Positions 52,308-64,000 of a stretch of 64,000 nucleotides of DNA are shown here, in pieces (positions within the stretch are counted from its first letter, which is position 1; each line of letters opens with the position of its first letter). The translations under genes were made by a program, and so were the position numbers. Origin of the DNA: CAVXGU01 sp963761615 (GTDB lineage: Bacteria > Acidobacteriota > Vicinamibacteria > Vicinamibacterales > CAVVIG01); contig CAVXGU010000003.1 in NCBI GenBank assembly GCA_963761615.1, positions 2,790,001-2,854,000 of the forward strand. The letters run 5' to 3'. The notes under the pieces were generated by a model. The model saw nothing but the letters and a program-made list of their open reading frames with translations, ran no database searches and was not told the origin of the DNA.

Positions 52308-54818
52308 AGCTTCACGCGCTGCAGCCGGAGCGAGTTGCTGATGACCGACAGGGAGCTGAGCGTCATCGCCGCGCTCGCCCAGATCGGGCTGATGAGGAGG
52401 CCCACGAAGGGATAGAGCACGCCGGCCGCTACGGGCACGCCGATCGAGTTGTAGATGAAGGCCAGGAACAGGTTCTGGCGGATGTTCCGGAGCGTCGCCC
52501 GCGACAACCGGCGCGCCCGGACGAGCGCGCGCAGGTCGCCCTTGATGAGCGTCATCCCGGCGCTCTCCATCGCGACGTCCGTTCCCGTGCCCATGGCGAT
52601 CCCGACCGTCGCCGCCGCGAGCGCCGGGGCGTCGTTGATGCCGTCGCCGGCCATCGCCACGCGGTGTCCCTGCTGCTCGATGTCGGCGACGATCGCGCGC
52701 TTGTCGCCGGGGAGCACCTCGGCATGTACCTCGTCGATGCCCAGCCGCCGCGCGATCGCCTGCGCGGTCGTGCGGTTATCGCCGGTCAGCATGACGATGC
52801 GCAGGCCGTCGGCCTTGAGCGCCGCAAGCGCCTCCGGCGTCGTCGCGCGCACCGGATCGGCGACCGCGACGAGTCCTGCCAGACCGCCGTCCACGGCCAC
52901 GAAGAGCACCGTGGCACCGTCACCGCGCAGGGCGTCCGCCCGGGCGGCGAGCGGCGCGGCGTCGGCGCCGCGCGCGCGCACCGAGATCGAGATTGCCGAG
53001 GGCGACGGCACGGCCCAGCACACGGCCGGTCACACCCTGCCCCGTCGTCGAGTGGAAGTCGCTGACCGACGGCACGGTGAGCTGGCGCGCCTCGGCGGCC
53101 GCGACAATCGCCGCGGCGAGCGGGTGCTCGCTGCCCCGCTCGACGGCGGCCGCGAGACGCAGCACGTCGTCGGCCTCCCAGCCGGACGCGGGCTCCACGG
53201 CCGAGACCTGGGGGTGCCCCGCGGTCAACGTCCCCGTCTTGTCCACGACGAGCGTGTCGACGCGGCTCAACTGCTCGAGCGCCTCGGCATTGCGAATGAG
53301 GACGCCCGCGTGCGCTCCGCGGCCGGTGCCGACCATGACCGCCATCGGCGTCGCCAGGCCGAGGGCACACGGGCACGCGATGATGAGCACGGCCACCGCG
53401 TTGACGAGCGCGACGGCGAACCGCGGCGACGGTCCCCAGAGGCTCCAGACGATGAAGGTCAGAATCGCGGACGCGACGACCGTGGGGACGAAGTAGGCGG
53501 CGATCAGGTCCGCCAGCCGCTGAATCGGCGCGCGCGTGCGCTGCGCCTCACTCACCATCTGGACGATCTGCGCGAGCAGCGTGTCCTGTCCGACCCGCTC
53601 GGCCCGCATCGTGAACGTGCCGGAGGCCGCGATGGTGGCCCCGATCACGCGGTCGCCCGGACGCTTCTCGACGGGCACGGGCTCGCCGGTGACCATCGAC
53701 TCGTCCACCGCCGAGCCGCCCTCCAGCACGACACCGTCGACCGGCACTTTCTCGCCGGGGCGCACGCGCACGACGTCGCCGACCCGGACGTCGGAGAGCG
53801 GCACGTCCTCCTCGCGCCCGTTCTGGAGACGCCGCGCCGTCTTCGGCGCCAGCCCGAGCAGTTCGCGCAGGGCGTGGCCGGTGCGCTGGCGGGCGGTAAT
53901 CTCGAGCACCTGGCCAACGAGCACCAGCACGATGATCATGACGGTGGTGTCGAAATACGTCTCGACCGCGCCGCCGCTGCGGAAGCCCGCGGGGAAGATG
54001 CCGGGCGCGACCGTCGCCACGGTGCTGTACACGTACGCCGCGCCGACGCCCAGGCCGATCAGCGTGAACATGTTCGGGCTCCGGTTCACGAACGACGCCC
54101 ACATCCGCTCGAAGAACGGCCGCCCGCACCACAGCACGACCGGCGTCGCCAGCGCCAGCGAGACCCAGTTCGTCAGCGACGCCCCGAAGGTGCGGCTGAT
54201 GCTGCCGCCGGTCGCCATGTCGCCCATGGCGAGGAGGAACACCGGCACGCCGAGCAGGATCCCCACCCGCAGGCGGCGCGTCATGTCGACGAGCTCCGGG
54301 TTGGGCCCTTCGTCGACCTGCGGCATCATCGGCTCCAGCGCCATCCCGCACTTGGGACAGGCGCCGGGATGATCGCTGATCACCTCGGGGTCCATCGGGC
54401 ACGTGTAAAGGGCACCGGGCGCCTCGCGCCGGGCGCCGGGTGCTGGTGCCTGGTGCGTGGTGCCGGGTGCCGGGCGCGGGGTGCCGGGCGCCAGGTACTT
54501 CTCTGGGTCTGCCGTGAACTTGGCGACGCAGCCCTTGGAACAGAAATAGTATGTCCGCCCGTGGTGCGCGGCGCTGCCAGCAGCGCGGGCCGGATCTACC
54601 CACATCCCACAGACCGGATCGAGGACCGTGGCCGGGGCCGCCGCGGGCGCCTGCGGCGTCGGCTCGCGGCCAGTTGAGACGTACCGGTCCGGATCGGCCG
54701 CGAACTTCGCGACGCAGCCCTTGCAGCAGAAATGGTAGGTCGTCCCGTCGTGCTCGACCGTGCCCGCCGCCCGCGCGGGGTCGACCTGCATGCCGCAGAC
54801 GGGATCGGTAACGCTCAC
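52304..54818 (-). CDS. Copper-type P1B ATPase with two YHS domains (frameshifted)
   Basis: A heavy-metal exporting P-type ATPase of about 838 codons. Two YHS domains (residues about 3-50 and 62-110, each DPVCGMxVDPARAAG...FCxKGCVAKF) are followed by a Pro/Ala linker made of heptamer repeat, then a heavy-metal-binding domain (YTCPMDPEV, CPKCGMAL). The pump has the CPC motif in IIACPCALGLATPM near 482, DKTGT near 527 and GDGINDAPAL near 725. After VALGNLDL one extra base (CC at 52981-52982) shifts the frame; deletion restores VRARGADAAPLAARADAL. GTG at 54818 has AAGGAG nine bases upstream. Cu(I)/Ag(I) export is the likely role. Confidence 0.88.
54405..54500. repeat. GCACCCG-type heptamer array inside the copper ATPase gene
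   Basis: Degenerate 7-bp units like those in intergenic spaces encode the linker between the second YHS domain and the heavy-metal-binding domain (residues about 106-138, rich in Ala, Pro, Gly). The array keeps the frame. Confidence 0.75.
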
Positions 54819-54834
54819 GGGGGTCTCCTTATGG

Positions 54835-54990
54835 GGCTCTCGGCTCTCGGCTCCTGGCTCTCGGCTCTGGGCTCTGGGCTCTCGGCTCTCGGCTCTGGGC
54901 TCTCGGCTCTCGTCTCTCGGCTCTCGGCTCTCGGCTCTGGGCTCTCGGCTCCGGACTCTCGGCTCTGGGCTCTGGGCTCTGGGCTCTGGC
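54835..54990. repeat. GGCTCTC heptamer array (copper ATPase leader)
   Basis: About 22 tandem 7-bp units, the longest array in the window, end 17 bases upstream of the GTG start of the ATPase; only AAGGAG lies between. On the minus strand the unit reads GAGAGCC/CAGAGCC. Two unit variants (with TCTC or TCTG) alternate in blocks, suggesting local duplications. The rest of the 283-bp gap up to 55101 shows no gene. Confidence 0.9.
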
Positions 54991-55101
54991 AAGCGGCGAT
55001 GTCCCGGTGCAATCGTGGCCTGCCCGGAGCCCGGCGCGGAGAGCCCTTCCTGCTATTGTGCCAAATCGGTCAACCGGGCGGACGGCCCGGCACCGGACGG
55101 G

Positions 55102-56805
55102 TCAGAAGCCGCTGAGGTGAGCGGACTGGATGCGCTCGCGCGTGCGGGCGGCAGCGTCGGGCGGGCCGATGAAGACACCCTGGCCGAGGTCGCAGCCGAG
55201 CGTCACGAGGCGATCCCGGATCGCCTGGCTCTCCACGCCCTCGGCCACGACCGTCAGCCCGAGGTTGTGCGCGAGGTCGATGATCGACCGGACGATCACC
55301 TCGTCGGCTCCCGCGCCGAGTCCCGTCACGAACGACTTGTCGATCTTGAGCGCGTCGACGGGCAGCCGACGCAGGTAGCTCAGCGACGAGTAGCCGGTCC
55401 CGAAGTCGTCCACGACGAGGCGGACGCCGGTCGCGTGCAGGCGCTCGAGGCACGCCAGTACGCGGGTCGGGTCGGAGACGATGACGTTCTCCGTGATCTC
55501 CAGGGTGACGTCGGTGCCGGATGCGCCGTGCCCGCCGACCACCTCCTCGACCCGCCGCCCGAAGTCGGGGTCGCGAAGGCTGCGCGGCGACACGTTGATC
55601 GCGACGTTCATGGGGAGACCCGCCCCGCGACGAGGCCAGGCGTCGAGGCCGTGATCGAGCGCGAGGATCGTGAGGCGGTCGATGAGTCCCGTCTGCTCGG
55701 CGAGCGGAATGAACGATGCGGGCATCAAGCGGCCCATGGTCGGATGGTTCCAGCGCACGAGCGCCTCGACGCCGACGGGCAGGCCGGTCCGCAGGCTGGC
55801 GATCGGCTGATAGTCGAACGAGAACTGCCGGGTCGCCAGGCCGTGCCGCAGGTCGTTGACCAGCACGGCCCGCTGCTGCTCGCGCTGGTCGCGCGCCGGG
55901 CAGTACAGCTTGTACGCGCAGCCGTCGGTCCTGGCCGCATACATCGCGGCGTCGGCGTTCTGCACGAGGGCGTCCGCGTTCGCCCCGTGGAACGGATAGA
56001 CGGCAATGCCGATGCTCGCCTGGATGGTGAGCGCACGTCCGTCCACGACGAACGACCGGTCCATCTCGTGCAGCAGCTTGCCGGCGACGCGCTCGGCCTG
56101 ATCGTGACTCGCGGTGGGGAGGACGATCGCGAACTCGTCGCCGCCGAGGCGGGCGACGGTATCGCCCTCGCGCCCGGCCTCGCGCAGCCGCGCCGCGACC
56201 TGCTCCAGGATCTGGTCGCCCGCATAGTGGCCCAGGGTGTCGTTGACGTTCTTGAAGCCGTCCAGGTCCAGCAGCAGGAGCGCCAGCGACCGATCCTCGC
56301 GGGAGGCGAGCCGGATCGCCTGCTCGAGCCGGTCCCTCAGCAGCCGGCGGTTCGGCAGATCCGTGAGCGGATCGTGGTAGGCCAGGTGCGCCAGCCGCTC
56401 TTCGGCCCGGGTGCGTTCGCGGCGGACGGCCGCCTCGCGCAGCTCCCGCTCGACGGCGGGCAGCAGGCGTTTCAGGTTCCCTTTGATGATGTAGTCGTGC
56501 GCGCCCTCGTGCATCGCGGCCACGGCCGTCTCTTCGCCGATGGTGCCCGACACGAAGATGAACGGCATGTCGGTCCCGCGCTCGCGCACGGCCCGCAGCG
56601 CGGCCGTACCGCTGAAGCCCGGCATCGTGAAGTCTGCGATCGCCAGATCCCAGGGCTCCTCGAGGGCGGCCGCGAGCGCGTCGGCGCTCGCGATGCGCGC
56701 CGCGTACACGTCGTATCCCCCTCCGACGAGAGCATTCACGACGAGCTCGGCGTCTTCGGGCGAATCCTCGATGAGCAGCAATCGGAGCGGACGGGCCACG
56801 GACAC
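55102..56805 (-). CDS. Response regulator with GGDEF and EAL domains
   Basis: A 567-residue cyclic-di-GMP regulator. An N-terminal receiver domain (LRLLLIEDSPEDAELV, phospho-Asp in LAIADFTMPGFSG) is followed by a GGDEF domain with intact RLGGDEFAIV near 221 and an EAL domain with intact GVEALVRWNHP near 345 and VVDDFGTGYSSLSYLRRLP. All key catalytic residues of both domains look present, so it could make and break c-di-GMP; the net activity cannot be predicted. Start is a GTG. No cognate kinase is adjacent; the hybrid kinase is 6 kb away. A 160-bp gap separates it from yqgE. Confidence 0.92.
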   Translation of the reverse strand: MSVARPLRLLLIEDSPEDAELVVNALVGGGYDVYAARIASADALAAALEEPWDLAIADFTMPGFSGTAALRAVRERGTDMPFIFVSGTIGEETAVAAMHEGAHDYIIKGNLKRLLPAVERELREAAVRRERTRAEERLAHLAYHDPLTDLPNRRLLRDRLEQAIRLASREDRSLALLLLDLDGFKNVNDTLGHYAGDQILEQVAARLREAGREGDTVARLGGDEFAIVLPTASHDQAERVAGKLLHEMDRSFVVDGRALTIQASIGIAVYPFHGANADALVQNADAAMYAARTDGCAYKLYCPARDQREQQRAVLVNDLRHGLATRQFSFDYQPIASLRTGLPVGVEALVRWNHPTMGRLMPASFIPLAEQTGLIDRLTILALDHGLDAWPRRGAGLPMNVAINVSPRSLRDPDFGRRVEEVVGGHGASGTDVTLEITENVIVSDPTRVLACLERLHATGVRLVVDDFGTGYSSLSYLRRLPVDALKIDKSFVTGLGAGADEVIVRSIIDLAHNLGLTVVAEGVESQAIRDRLVTLGCDLGQGVFIGPPDAAARTRERIQSAHLSGF

Positions 56806-56965
56806 CCCCGATCTCGCGTACTCGCTTCAAGATCGCTGCCAGAGGGGATACCGCCAGGAACGTGCGCGAATCCTCGCGCAACTGCACGCCCGCTGACGAT
56901 TCTGCAGGCGCGGCCGCAGAATTGACATCGGCGGGGCGTGCGGGGCCGATGGCGGGCGCGGCGGA

Positions 56966-57559
56966 TCAATGCACGCCGCGCGAACGCTGCAGCGCCGACG
57001 GGTCGGCGCCGAGGCGACGAATCGCGATCTCCCACATGCGCTCGGGCGGCGTCTCGAAGATCAGATCGCGGTCGATCTCGCTGAGGAGCCACGCCGAGTC
57101 GTGCAGCTCGGCGTCGAGCTGGCCGGGGCCCCACCCCGCGTAGCCGACGACGAGGCGTGTCCGCGGCGGCGGCGACGGCTCGAGCATCCGCCGCAGCAGC
57201 TCGGGCGACGTGGAGAGATACAGGCCGTTCGCGATCCGGACACCGAGCGCCCGGTCGGCGTCGTTCGGCTCCTCGCCCACCAGCATCCAGCTCCGGTACG
57301 GCTCGACCGGGCCTCCCACCCAGACCTGCAGGTCGTGATCCGCGCTGACGAGCTCCCGTGTCTCGGTCGACTCCCCCGCATCGTCGGACCGGGTCTCGAG
57401 CTCGACGACGAAGCGCCCCGAGGTGACGAGCGGCCGGTTGACGACCAGCCCGAAGGCGCCGTCCTCGCTGTGTTTGCAGAGCAGGACCACCGTCTGCTTG
57501 AAGTTCGGGTCGACGAGCTGGGGCATCGACAGCAGGAGCACCGGAGCCAATGACGGCAT
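56966..57559 (-). CDS. yqgE: YqgE/AlgH-family protein (UPF0301)
   Basis: A 197-residue member of the YqgE/AlgH family. The N-terminal APVLLLSMPQLVDPNFKQTVVLLCKHSEDGAFGLVVNRP is the family signature. VWVGGPVEPYRSWML and LVVGYAGWGPGQLDAELHDSAWL follow at the expected positions. Function is poorly defined; AlgH is implicated in alginate and virulence-factor control in Pseudomonas. It begins nine bases after queG, so it is probably the last gene of the acnA-queG-yqgE unit. Confidence 0.92.
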   Translation of the reverse strand: MPSLAPVLLLSMPQLVDPNFKQTVVLLCKHSEDGAFGLVVNRPLVTSGRFVVELETRSDDAGESTETRELVSADHDLQVWVGGPVEPYRSWMLVGEEPNDADRALGVRIANGLYLSTSPELLRRMLEPSPPPRTRLVVGYAGWGPGQLDAELHDSAWLLSEIDRDLIFETPPERMWEIAIRRLGADPSALQRSRGVH

Positions 57560-57568
57560 GACAGACCT

Positions 57569-58509
57569 CTACGGGCGGCGAGCGGCGGCATTCGCGAGCG
57601 CGATGCGCAGGTTGCGACGCAGGGTCCCCAGCGTCGCCCGCGCCATCGCGCTCCGCTCGAGGCCGGTCGCCAGCTCCTCATCCCCAGTGTGCCAGAGATC
57701 GGCCACGCGGCGCGCGTCCCAGATCGGTCTCGGCTGCCACGCCGGGTCGGCCGTCGTCGGCGCCTGCGCGTTCCACGGGCAGACCTCCTGGCAGACGTCG
57801 CAGCCGTAGACGTGGGTGCCCACGGCCTTCTGCCATTCCGGCGGCAGCTCCGCCTGGTGCTCGATCGTCAGGTAGGAAATGCACTTGCGGGCGTCGAGGA
57901 CGCCGGGCTCGACCAGCGCGCCCGTCGGACACGCCTCGAGGCACAGCGTGCAGTTGCCGCACTGGTCGGGCAGCGGCGCATCGGGTCGCAGAGGCAGGGA
58001 GCAGATGATCTCGCCGAGCAGGATGAAGGACCCGAGACGCGGATTGATCGTGCAGGTGTTCCTGCCCGTCCAGCCGATGCCCGCGCGGGCGGCGTAGACG
58101 CGTTCCTGGACGGGGCCCTGATCCACGTACGCCCGCGCCTCGAACGCCTCGGGCGAGGTGTCGCGCATCCATTCGACGAGGGCGTCCAGGCGCAGGCGGA
58201 TCACGTCGTGATAGTCGTCGCCCCACGCGTAGCGCGCGACGTGGGCCCGCGACGGATCGTCGCACTCGGTCGAGAACGGCCGGTCGGTATGGTAGAGGGT
58301 CGCCGTGACGATGACGGACTGCGCCGACGGCAGCACGCGGCGGACGTCCGCCCGCTGGCGGGCCGATCGCCGCAGGTAGGCCATCGCGCCGTGATGGCCG
58401 CGGTCCAGCCAGGTCGACAGGAAGCGCAGCTCCGGGTGATCGCCCGCGGGCGCAATCCCGCAGGCGTCGAAGCCCAGCTCGGCGGCCCTGGCCTTGACGG
58501 CCTCGGGCG

Positions 58510-58513
<4 letters not shown>
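57569..58513 (-). CDS. queG: Epoxyqueuosine reductase QueG
   Basis: A 314-residue cobalamin- and iron-sulfur-dependent enzyme for the last step of queuosine formation in tRNA. The N-terminal VKARAAELGFDACGIAPAG starts the fold. RYAWGDDYHDVIRLRLDAL, YVDQGPVQERVYAARAGIGWTGRNT and SFILLGEIICSLPL are family segments. Two [4Fe-4S] sites are CGNCTLCLEACP (near 185) and CDVCQEVCPWN (near 235). It is somewhat shorter than E. coli QueG because the C-terminal HEAT-like part is reduced. GTG at 58513 overlaps the acnA stop (GTGA). Confidence 0.93.
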
Positions 58514-61230
<2,717 letters not shown>

Positions 61231-61260
61231 CACTCACTACCCCCGAAACGATTCATGGTA

Positions 61261-62403
61261 TCACGCGCGTTTTCGGGCCACGACGGCGAGGATCGCCTGC
61301 GCCGCGCGGTCGCTCGCCCCGGGGCCGCCGAGGCGCTCGCGCACCCGTCCCAGCCCCTCGCGGACCCGCTGCGCGCGGTCCGCGTCGGTCAGGATCGACA
61401 CCGCCTCGCGGGCCACCGCCTCGGGCGTGAAGGCGTCCTGGATCAGCTCCGGCACGATCCGCTCGCCCGCGATCAGATTGGCCATGCCGAACGTGTCGAC
61501 CTTGACCAGCCGGCGGCCCAGCCGGTAGGTCAGCGGCGACAGCCGGTAGACGATGACCATCGGCGTGTCGTGGAGCGCCGCCTGCACGGTGGCCGTCCCC
61601 GACGCCGTCAGCGCGAGGTCCGCGGACGCGAGCGCGCTGTCGGCATCGTCCTCGACCGTGGCGACCGGCGTCGCCGAGGCCCGCGCCGACGCGAATACCG
61701 CGTCGGGCAGGTGCGGCGCGCGGGCGAGGACGAATTGCGTCCGCGGAACGCGCTCGCGGATCAGCCGGCAGGCCGCGACGAGGTCGGGCAGGATGGCCCC
61801 GACCTCGTTCAGCCGGCTGCCCGGCAGCACCGCGACCGTCGGGACGGCGGGATCCAGGCCGAGCCCGCGCAGGAACGCGTCGCGCGGCGTCCTCGCCTTC
61901 GCGAGGTCGACGAGCGGATGGCCGACGAACCGGACCGGGACGCCATGCTCGCGATAGAGCGCCTCTTCGAAGGGAAAGATCGGGAGGACGAGGTCGGCGA
62001 ACGCCTTGATCGCCCGCAGGCGTCCCTGCCGCCACGCCCACAGCTGCGGCGGGATGTAGTAGACGACCGGCACACCGAGCGCCTTGATCCGGCGGGCCAG
62101 CCGGAAATTGAGCTCCGGGTAGTCGATGACGACGAGCGCGTCGGGACGGCGGTCGCGCGCCGCCCGCACGAGACGGTTGAGCGTCGCGAGGAATCGCGGC
62201 AGGACCGCGACGACTTCGGTGATGCCCGTCGCCGCCAGCCCGCGGTAGTCCGCGAGCAGTTCGGCGCCGGCCGCGGCGAGCACGGGGCCGCCGAGACCGG
62301 CAATCTCGACCTGCGGCGCGAGCGCCCGCAGCGACCGCGCCAGGGCGCCGGCGTACAGGTCGCCCGACGGCTCGCCGCACGACAGGAACAGACGGGGGGT
62401 CAA
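61261..62403 (-). CDS. lpxB: Lipid-A-disaccharide synthase
   Basis: A 380-residue GT19 enzyme joining UDP-diacylglucosamine and lipid X into the lipid A disaccharide, showing that this organism builds a lipopolysaccharide outer membrane. Motifs: LFLSCGEPSGDLYAG at the N-terminus, VVIDYPELNFRLARRIKALG, VYYIPPQLWAWRQGR, LPIFPFEEALYREHGVPVRFVGHPL, VLPGSRLNEV near 195 and LTASGTATVQAALHDTPMVIVYR. The TTG start at 62403 overlaps the previous gene's stop (TTGA). It is unusual that no other lpx gene is adjacent. Confidence 0.94.
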   Translation of the reverse strand: MTPRLFLSCGEPSGDLYAGALARSLRALAPQVEIAGLGGPVLAAAGAELLADYRGLAATGITEVVAVLPRFLATLNRLVRAARDRRPDALVVIDYPELNFRLARRIKALGVPVVYYIPPQLWAWRQGRLRAIKAFADLVLPIFPFEEALYREHGVPVRFVGHPLVDLAKARTPRDAFLRGLGLDPAVPTVAVLPGSRLNEVGAILPDLVAACRLIRERVPRTQFVLARAPHLPDAVFASARASATPVATVEDDADSALASADLALTASGTATVQAALHDTPMVIVYRLSPLTYRLGRRLVKVDTFGMANLIAGERIVPELIQDAFTPEAVAREAVSILTDADRAQRVREGLGRVRERLGGPGASDRAAQAILAVVARKRA

Positions 62404-63164
62404 GGGCCCGGACGGGCGAAGCGCGCCGGATCGGCCGGCGGATTGATCGTGAAATCCGTGAGCCGGCGCTGGGCGACCGCCTGTCCCCCGCGCGTCACCT
62501 GCACGGCGAAGGCCATCTGCACGCCCTGCACGTTCCGGTAGTCGGCGTAGTGCTCCTCCACGAGGGGACTGCCGGCCCCGAGACTGTAGGACTCCTTGCG
62601 GACCACCGCCGACGCGGCGTCGGCATAGAGGATCACGGTGCCGAGCGTCTGTCCCGAACACTCCAGGACCTGCTCGCGCGTTCCGTCCGCGTCGGTGGCG
62701 TCCGACAGGCGGCGCACCCGGACCGTCCCGTGCTCGGCGGCCAGGAGCAACGCAATCGGATCGCGGGCGAGCATCGCTTCGATGTCGCCCAACCGGTCCT
62801 GCGGCACGTCATGAACGCCGTCCGGGTCCACGACCCAGGCGCGGCGGCCGTCGAACACCTGGGTGATCGTCGCGTCGGGCAGCGTCGTCTCGATGCGTAC
62901 GCGGTTCGGGTACTCGATGTAGGTGGTCGAGACGATATCGGCCGTCTGTCCGCCGGGGTTCGTCACCGGTGCATGCGCGACGGCACGGACGCTCCGGACA
63001 CGGGCGAGCGCGTCGAGTCCGCCCTTGGCGGCGATGATCCGACCCAGGAGCGCGCGAGCGGCCGCGTCCCCGGGCTGGGCCGAGGCGGACACGGGCAGCC
63101 CGCACACGGCGACGGCCACCGCGGACGTCACCACCACCGCCGCGCGCAGACACCGCGAGGCCAT
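62400..63164 (-). CDS. LolA-like exported protein
   Basis: A 254-residue secreted protein. The signal peptide ends near VSASAQ, and the mature part has the LolA/LolB-like beta-barrel half (GGLDALARVRSVRAVAHAPV, STTYIEYPNRVRIETTLPDATITQVFDG, VVRKESYSLGAGSPLVEEHYADYRNVQGVQMAFAV). It may carry lipoproteins or other lipids across the periplasm. Its stop overlaps the lpxB start, hinting at joint envelope building. A GATAAT box (63172-63177, minus) ends seven bases before the ATG, so it may have its own leaderless transcript. Confidence 0.75.
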   Translation of the reverse strand: MASRCLRAAVVVTSAVAVAVCGLPVSASAQPGDAAARALLGRIIAAKGGLDALARVRSVRAVAHAPVTNPGGQTADIVSTTYIEYPNRVRIETTLPDATITQVFDGRRAWVVDPDGVHDVPQDRLGDIEAMLARDPIALLLAAEHGTVRVRRLSDATDADGTREQVLECSGQTLGTVILYADAASAVVRKESYSLGAGSPLVEEHYADYRNVQGVQMAFAVQVTRGGQAVAQRRLTDFTINPPADPARFARPGP

Positions 63165-63171
63165 CGACAGG

Positions 63172-63177
63172 ATTATC
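63172..63177 (-). promoter_or_regulatory. -10-like box for LolA-like gene
   Basis: GATAAT on the minus strand ends seven bases before the ATG at 63164. Confidence 0.3.
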
Positions 63178-63192
63178 CCCCAGTTCCCCGCC

Positions 63193-64000
63193 TCAGCGGC
63201 TCACGAGGCGAAACCCCGCGAACGCCCAGTGCTCGGGGATGCGCTCGAATCTGATCCGCGTCGACGCGCTTCTCGAAGCCGCCGTACAACTCGAGGGCGC
63301 CGCCCGGACCCGGAATCCTGATGCCCGCCTCGACGAGTCCGCCGGTCTGCGTGCCGCGCGAGCTCGCGCCCGCCCCGTGCGTCACGCCGAACGTCTCCCC
63401 GCGCGCATGACCGAAGACGCCAACGTGGGGGGTGAGCGGCCGGTCGAGCCGCACGTCCGCGCTCGCCGTCCAGGTGTAGTCGACGAAGGCGTGCTCGGTC
63501 ACCTTTCCGGCCTCCGCCACCACGTCGATGCGCGACTGCCCCGCGGTGAACTGCCGGAGGACACGGGCCTCCGCCACGTTCCACGCGATGGCGAAGAGCT
63601 TGGGCCGATCCGACAGGTGGCGCGACACGTGGTGGAACACACCGGCGATCTCGGTGCCGTGCAGACGTCCCGACGCGGAGGCTTCGAGCGTGTAGTTGCC
63701 CTGGTTCGGATCGAACGCACGCAGCTGGCTCCCGACCATCGCCTCGTAGTCGACGAGGACCTTCGCGCGGCCCGCGACGTAGTCCACGAGGTCCACATCG
63801 CCGCCCCAGTGCGTGTCCCAGGTGAAGCGGGGGTCGCTGCTCGTCAGGCCGACCGCCGAGAGGTGGAAGTCGTACCGGGCCATGAACTGCGGCGTCGTGG
63901 GCGGATTCGGATTCGGCGCGGGCGACTGGGCGGCAGCGGGAAGGACGGAGGCGAGGGACAGACCGACGACGGCAGCGGCGCGGACGACTAGCGATCCAGG
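63193..64000 (-). CDS. Exported beta-rich protein, 5' end outside window (probably frameshifted near the end)
   Basis: The frame is open to the window edge. The visible part starts within a signal peptide (VVGLSLASVLPAAAQ) followed by a Pro/Asn linker and MARYDFHLSAVGLTSSDPRF. Alternating strands (TLEASASGRLHGTEIAGVFHH, LRQFTAGQSRIDVVAEAG, VDYTWTASADVRLDRPLTPH, GGALELYGGFEKRVDADQI) suggest an outer-membrane barrel or secreted sandwich. After DADQI the annotated frame runs to 63173 with an Arg-rich tail, but the other frame gives ERIPEHWAFAGFRLVSR and a TGA at 63193, a more natural end. An extra base at 63248-63249 would explain this. Confidence 0.6.

Noticed and set aside
54835..54990. CRISPR array
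   Set aside because: The repeat unit is 7 bp without spacers, and no cas genes are present.
54819..54992. N-terminal extension of the copper ATPase (EPRAESREPRAES repeats)
   Set aside because: It is only the heptamer array read in an open frame; AAGGAG and GTG directly follow it, and YHS homology begins at the GTG.

Overview
The window is a high-GC (roughly 65-70 %) chromosomal stretch from a Gram-negative bacterium. It encodes LpxB, a tripartite RND/MFP/TolC pump, rhomboid and YqgE. The best guess is an acidobacterium of the Vicinamibacteria type. The main pointers are a PadR regulator directly followed by an 894-residue MacB/FtsX permease without its own ATPase (the acidobacterial duplicated orphan permease arrangement), the cytochrome c/copper-monooxygenase fusion, and many secreted M28/M32 peptidases. 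This taxonomic call is inference. I find 51 protein genes and no rRNA, tRNA, CRISPR, transposase or prophage gene.

Layout. 1-3034: a truncated unknown gene and an AlgI/AlgX-like polysaccharide O-acetylation pair. 3169-6282: Dabb protein, unknown protein, YgjP-type metallopeptidase, dienoyl-CoA-reductase-like SDR, and the divergent DAHP synthase. 6339-10552: two exported proteins (one a cytochrome c/PHM-like fusion) and CapA-type phosphoesterase. 10712-15899: RmuC, a Cys-rich protein, and the PadR-ADOP operon with a near-perfect promoter. 15956-19688: AlkZ-related protein, ProX-type editing deacylase and zinc ADH as overlapping genes, then a divergent membrane protein. 19726-25517: methyltransferase, M32 carboxypeptidase, CsgG-like, GerW, TauE, and divergent MscS. 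25585-31197: TolC/RND/MFP operon, with a WYL regulator diverging from it. 32500-38485: cytochrome-like protein, HAD phosphatase, NTF2-like protein, ABC exporter, SurA-like/DsbA fusion. 38497-45094: Cls, rhomboid, membrane protein and GH15 operon, then TypA. 45161-52177: two GT-C-like membrane proteins, a hybrid histidine kinase and an M28 peptidase. 52304-64000: copper P-type ATPase, GGDEF-EAL regulator, and a long run (outer-membrane-like protein, LolA-like, LpxB, AcnA, QueG, YqgE) with overlapping or closely spaced genes.

Three things run through the whole window. (1) Intergenic spaces carry repeat families: a 110-112 bp two-hairpin element whose same end abuts a stop codon in all three copies; 7-bp arrays (GAGCCGA-type and GCACCCG-type) that often form the mRNA leader just upstream of a gene and once lie in frame inside the copper ATPase; and an 8-bp TTCCTCAG-type array. 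(2) About a dozen genes have a TANNNT box ending 6-10 bases before the start codon and no Shine-Dalgarno, as expected for leaderless transcripts. (3) Five conserved genes are each broken by exactly one extra base, which looks more like residual sequence error than five independent mutations.
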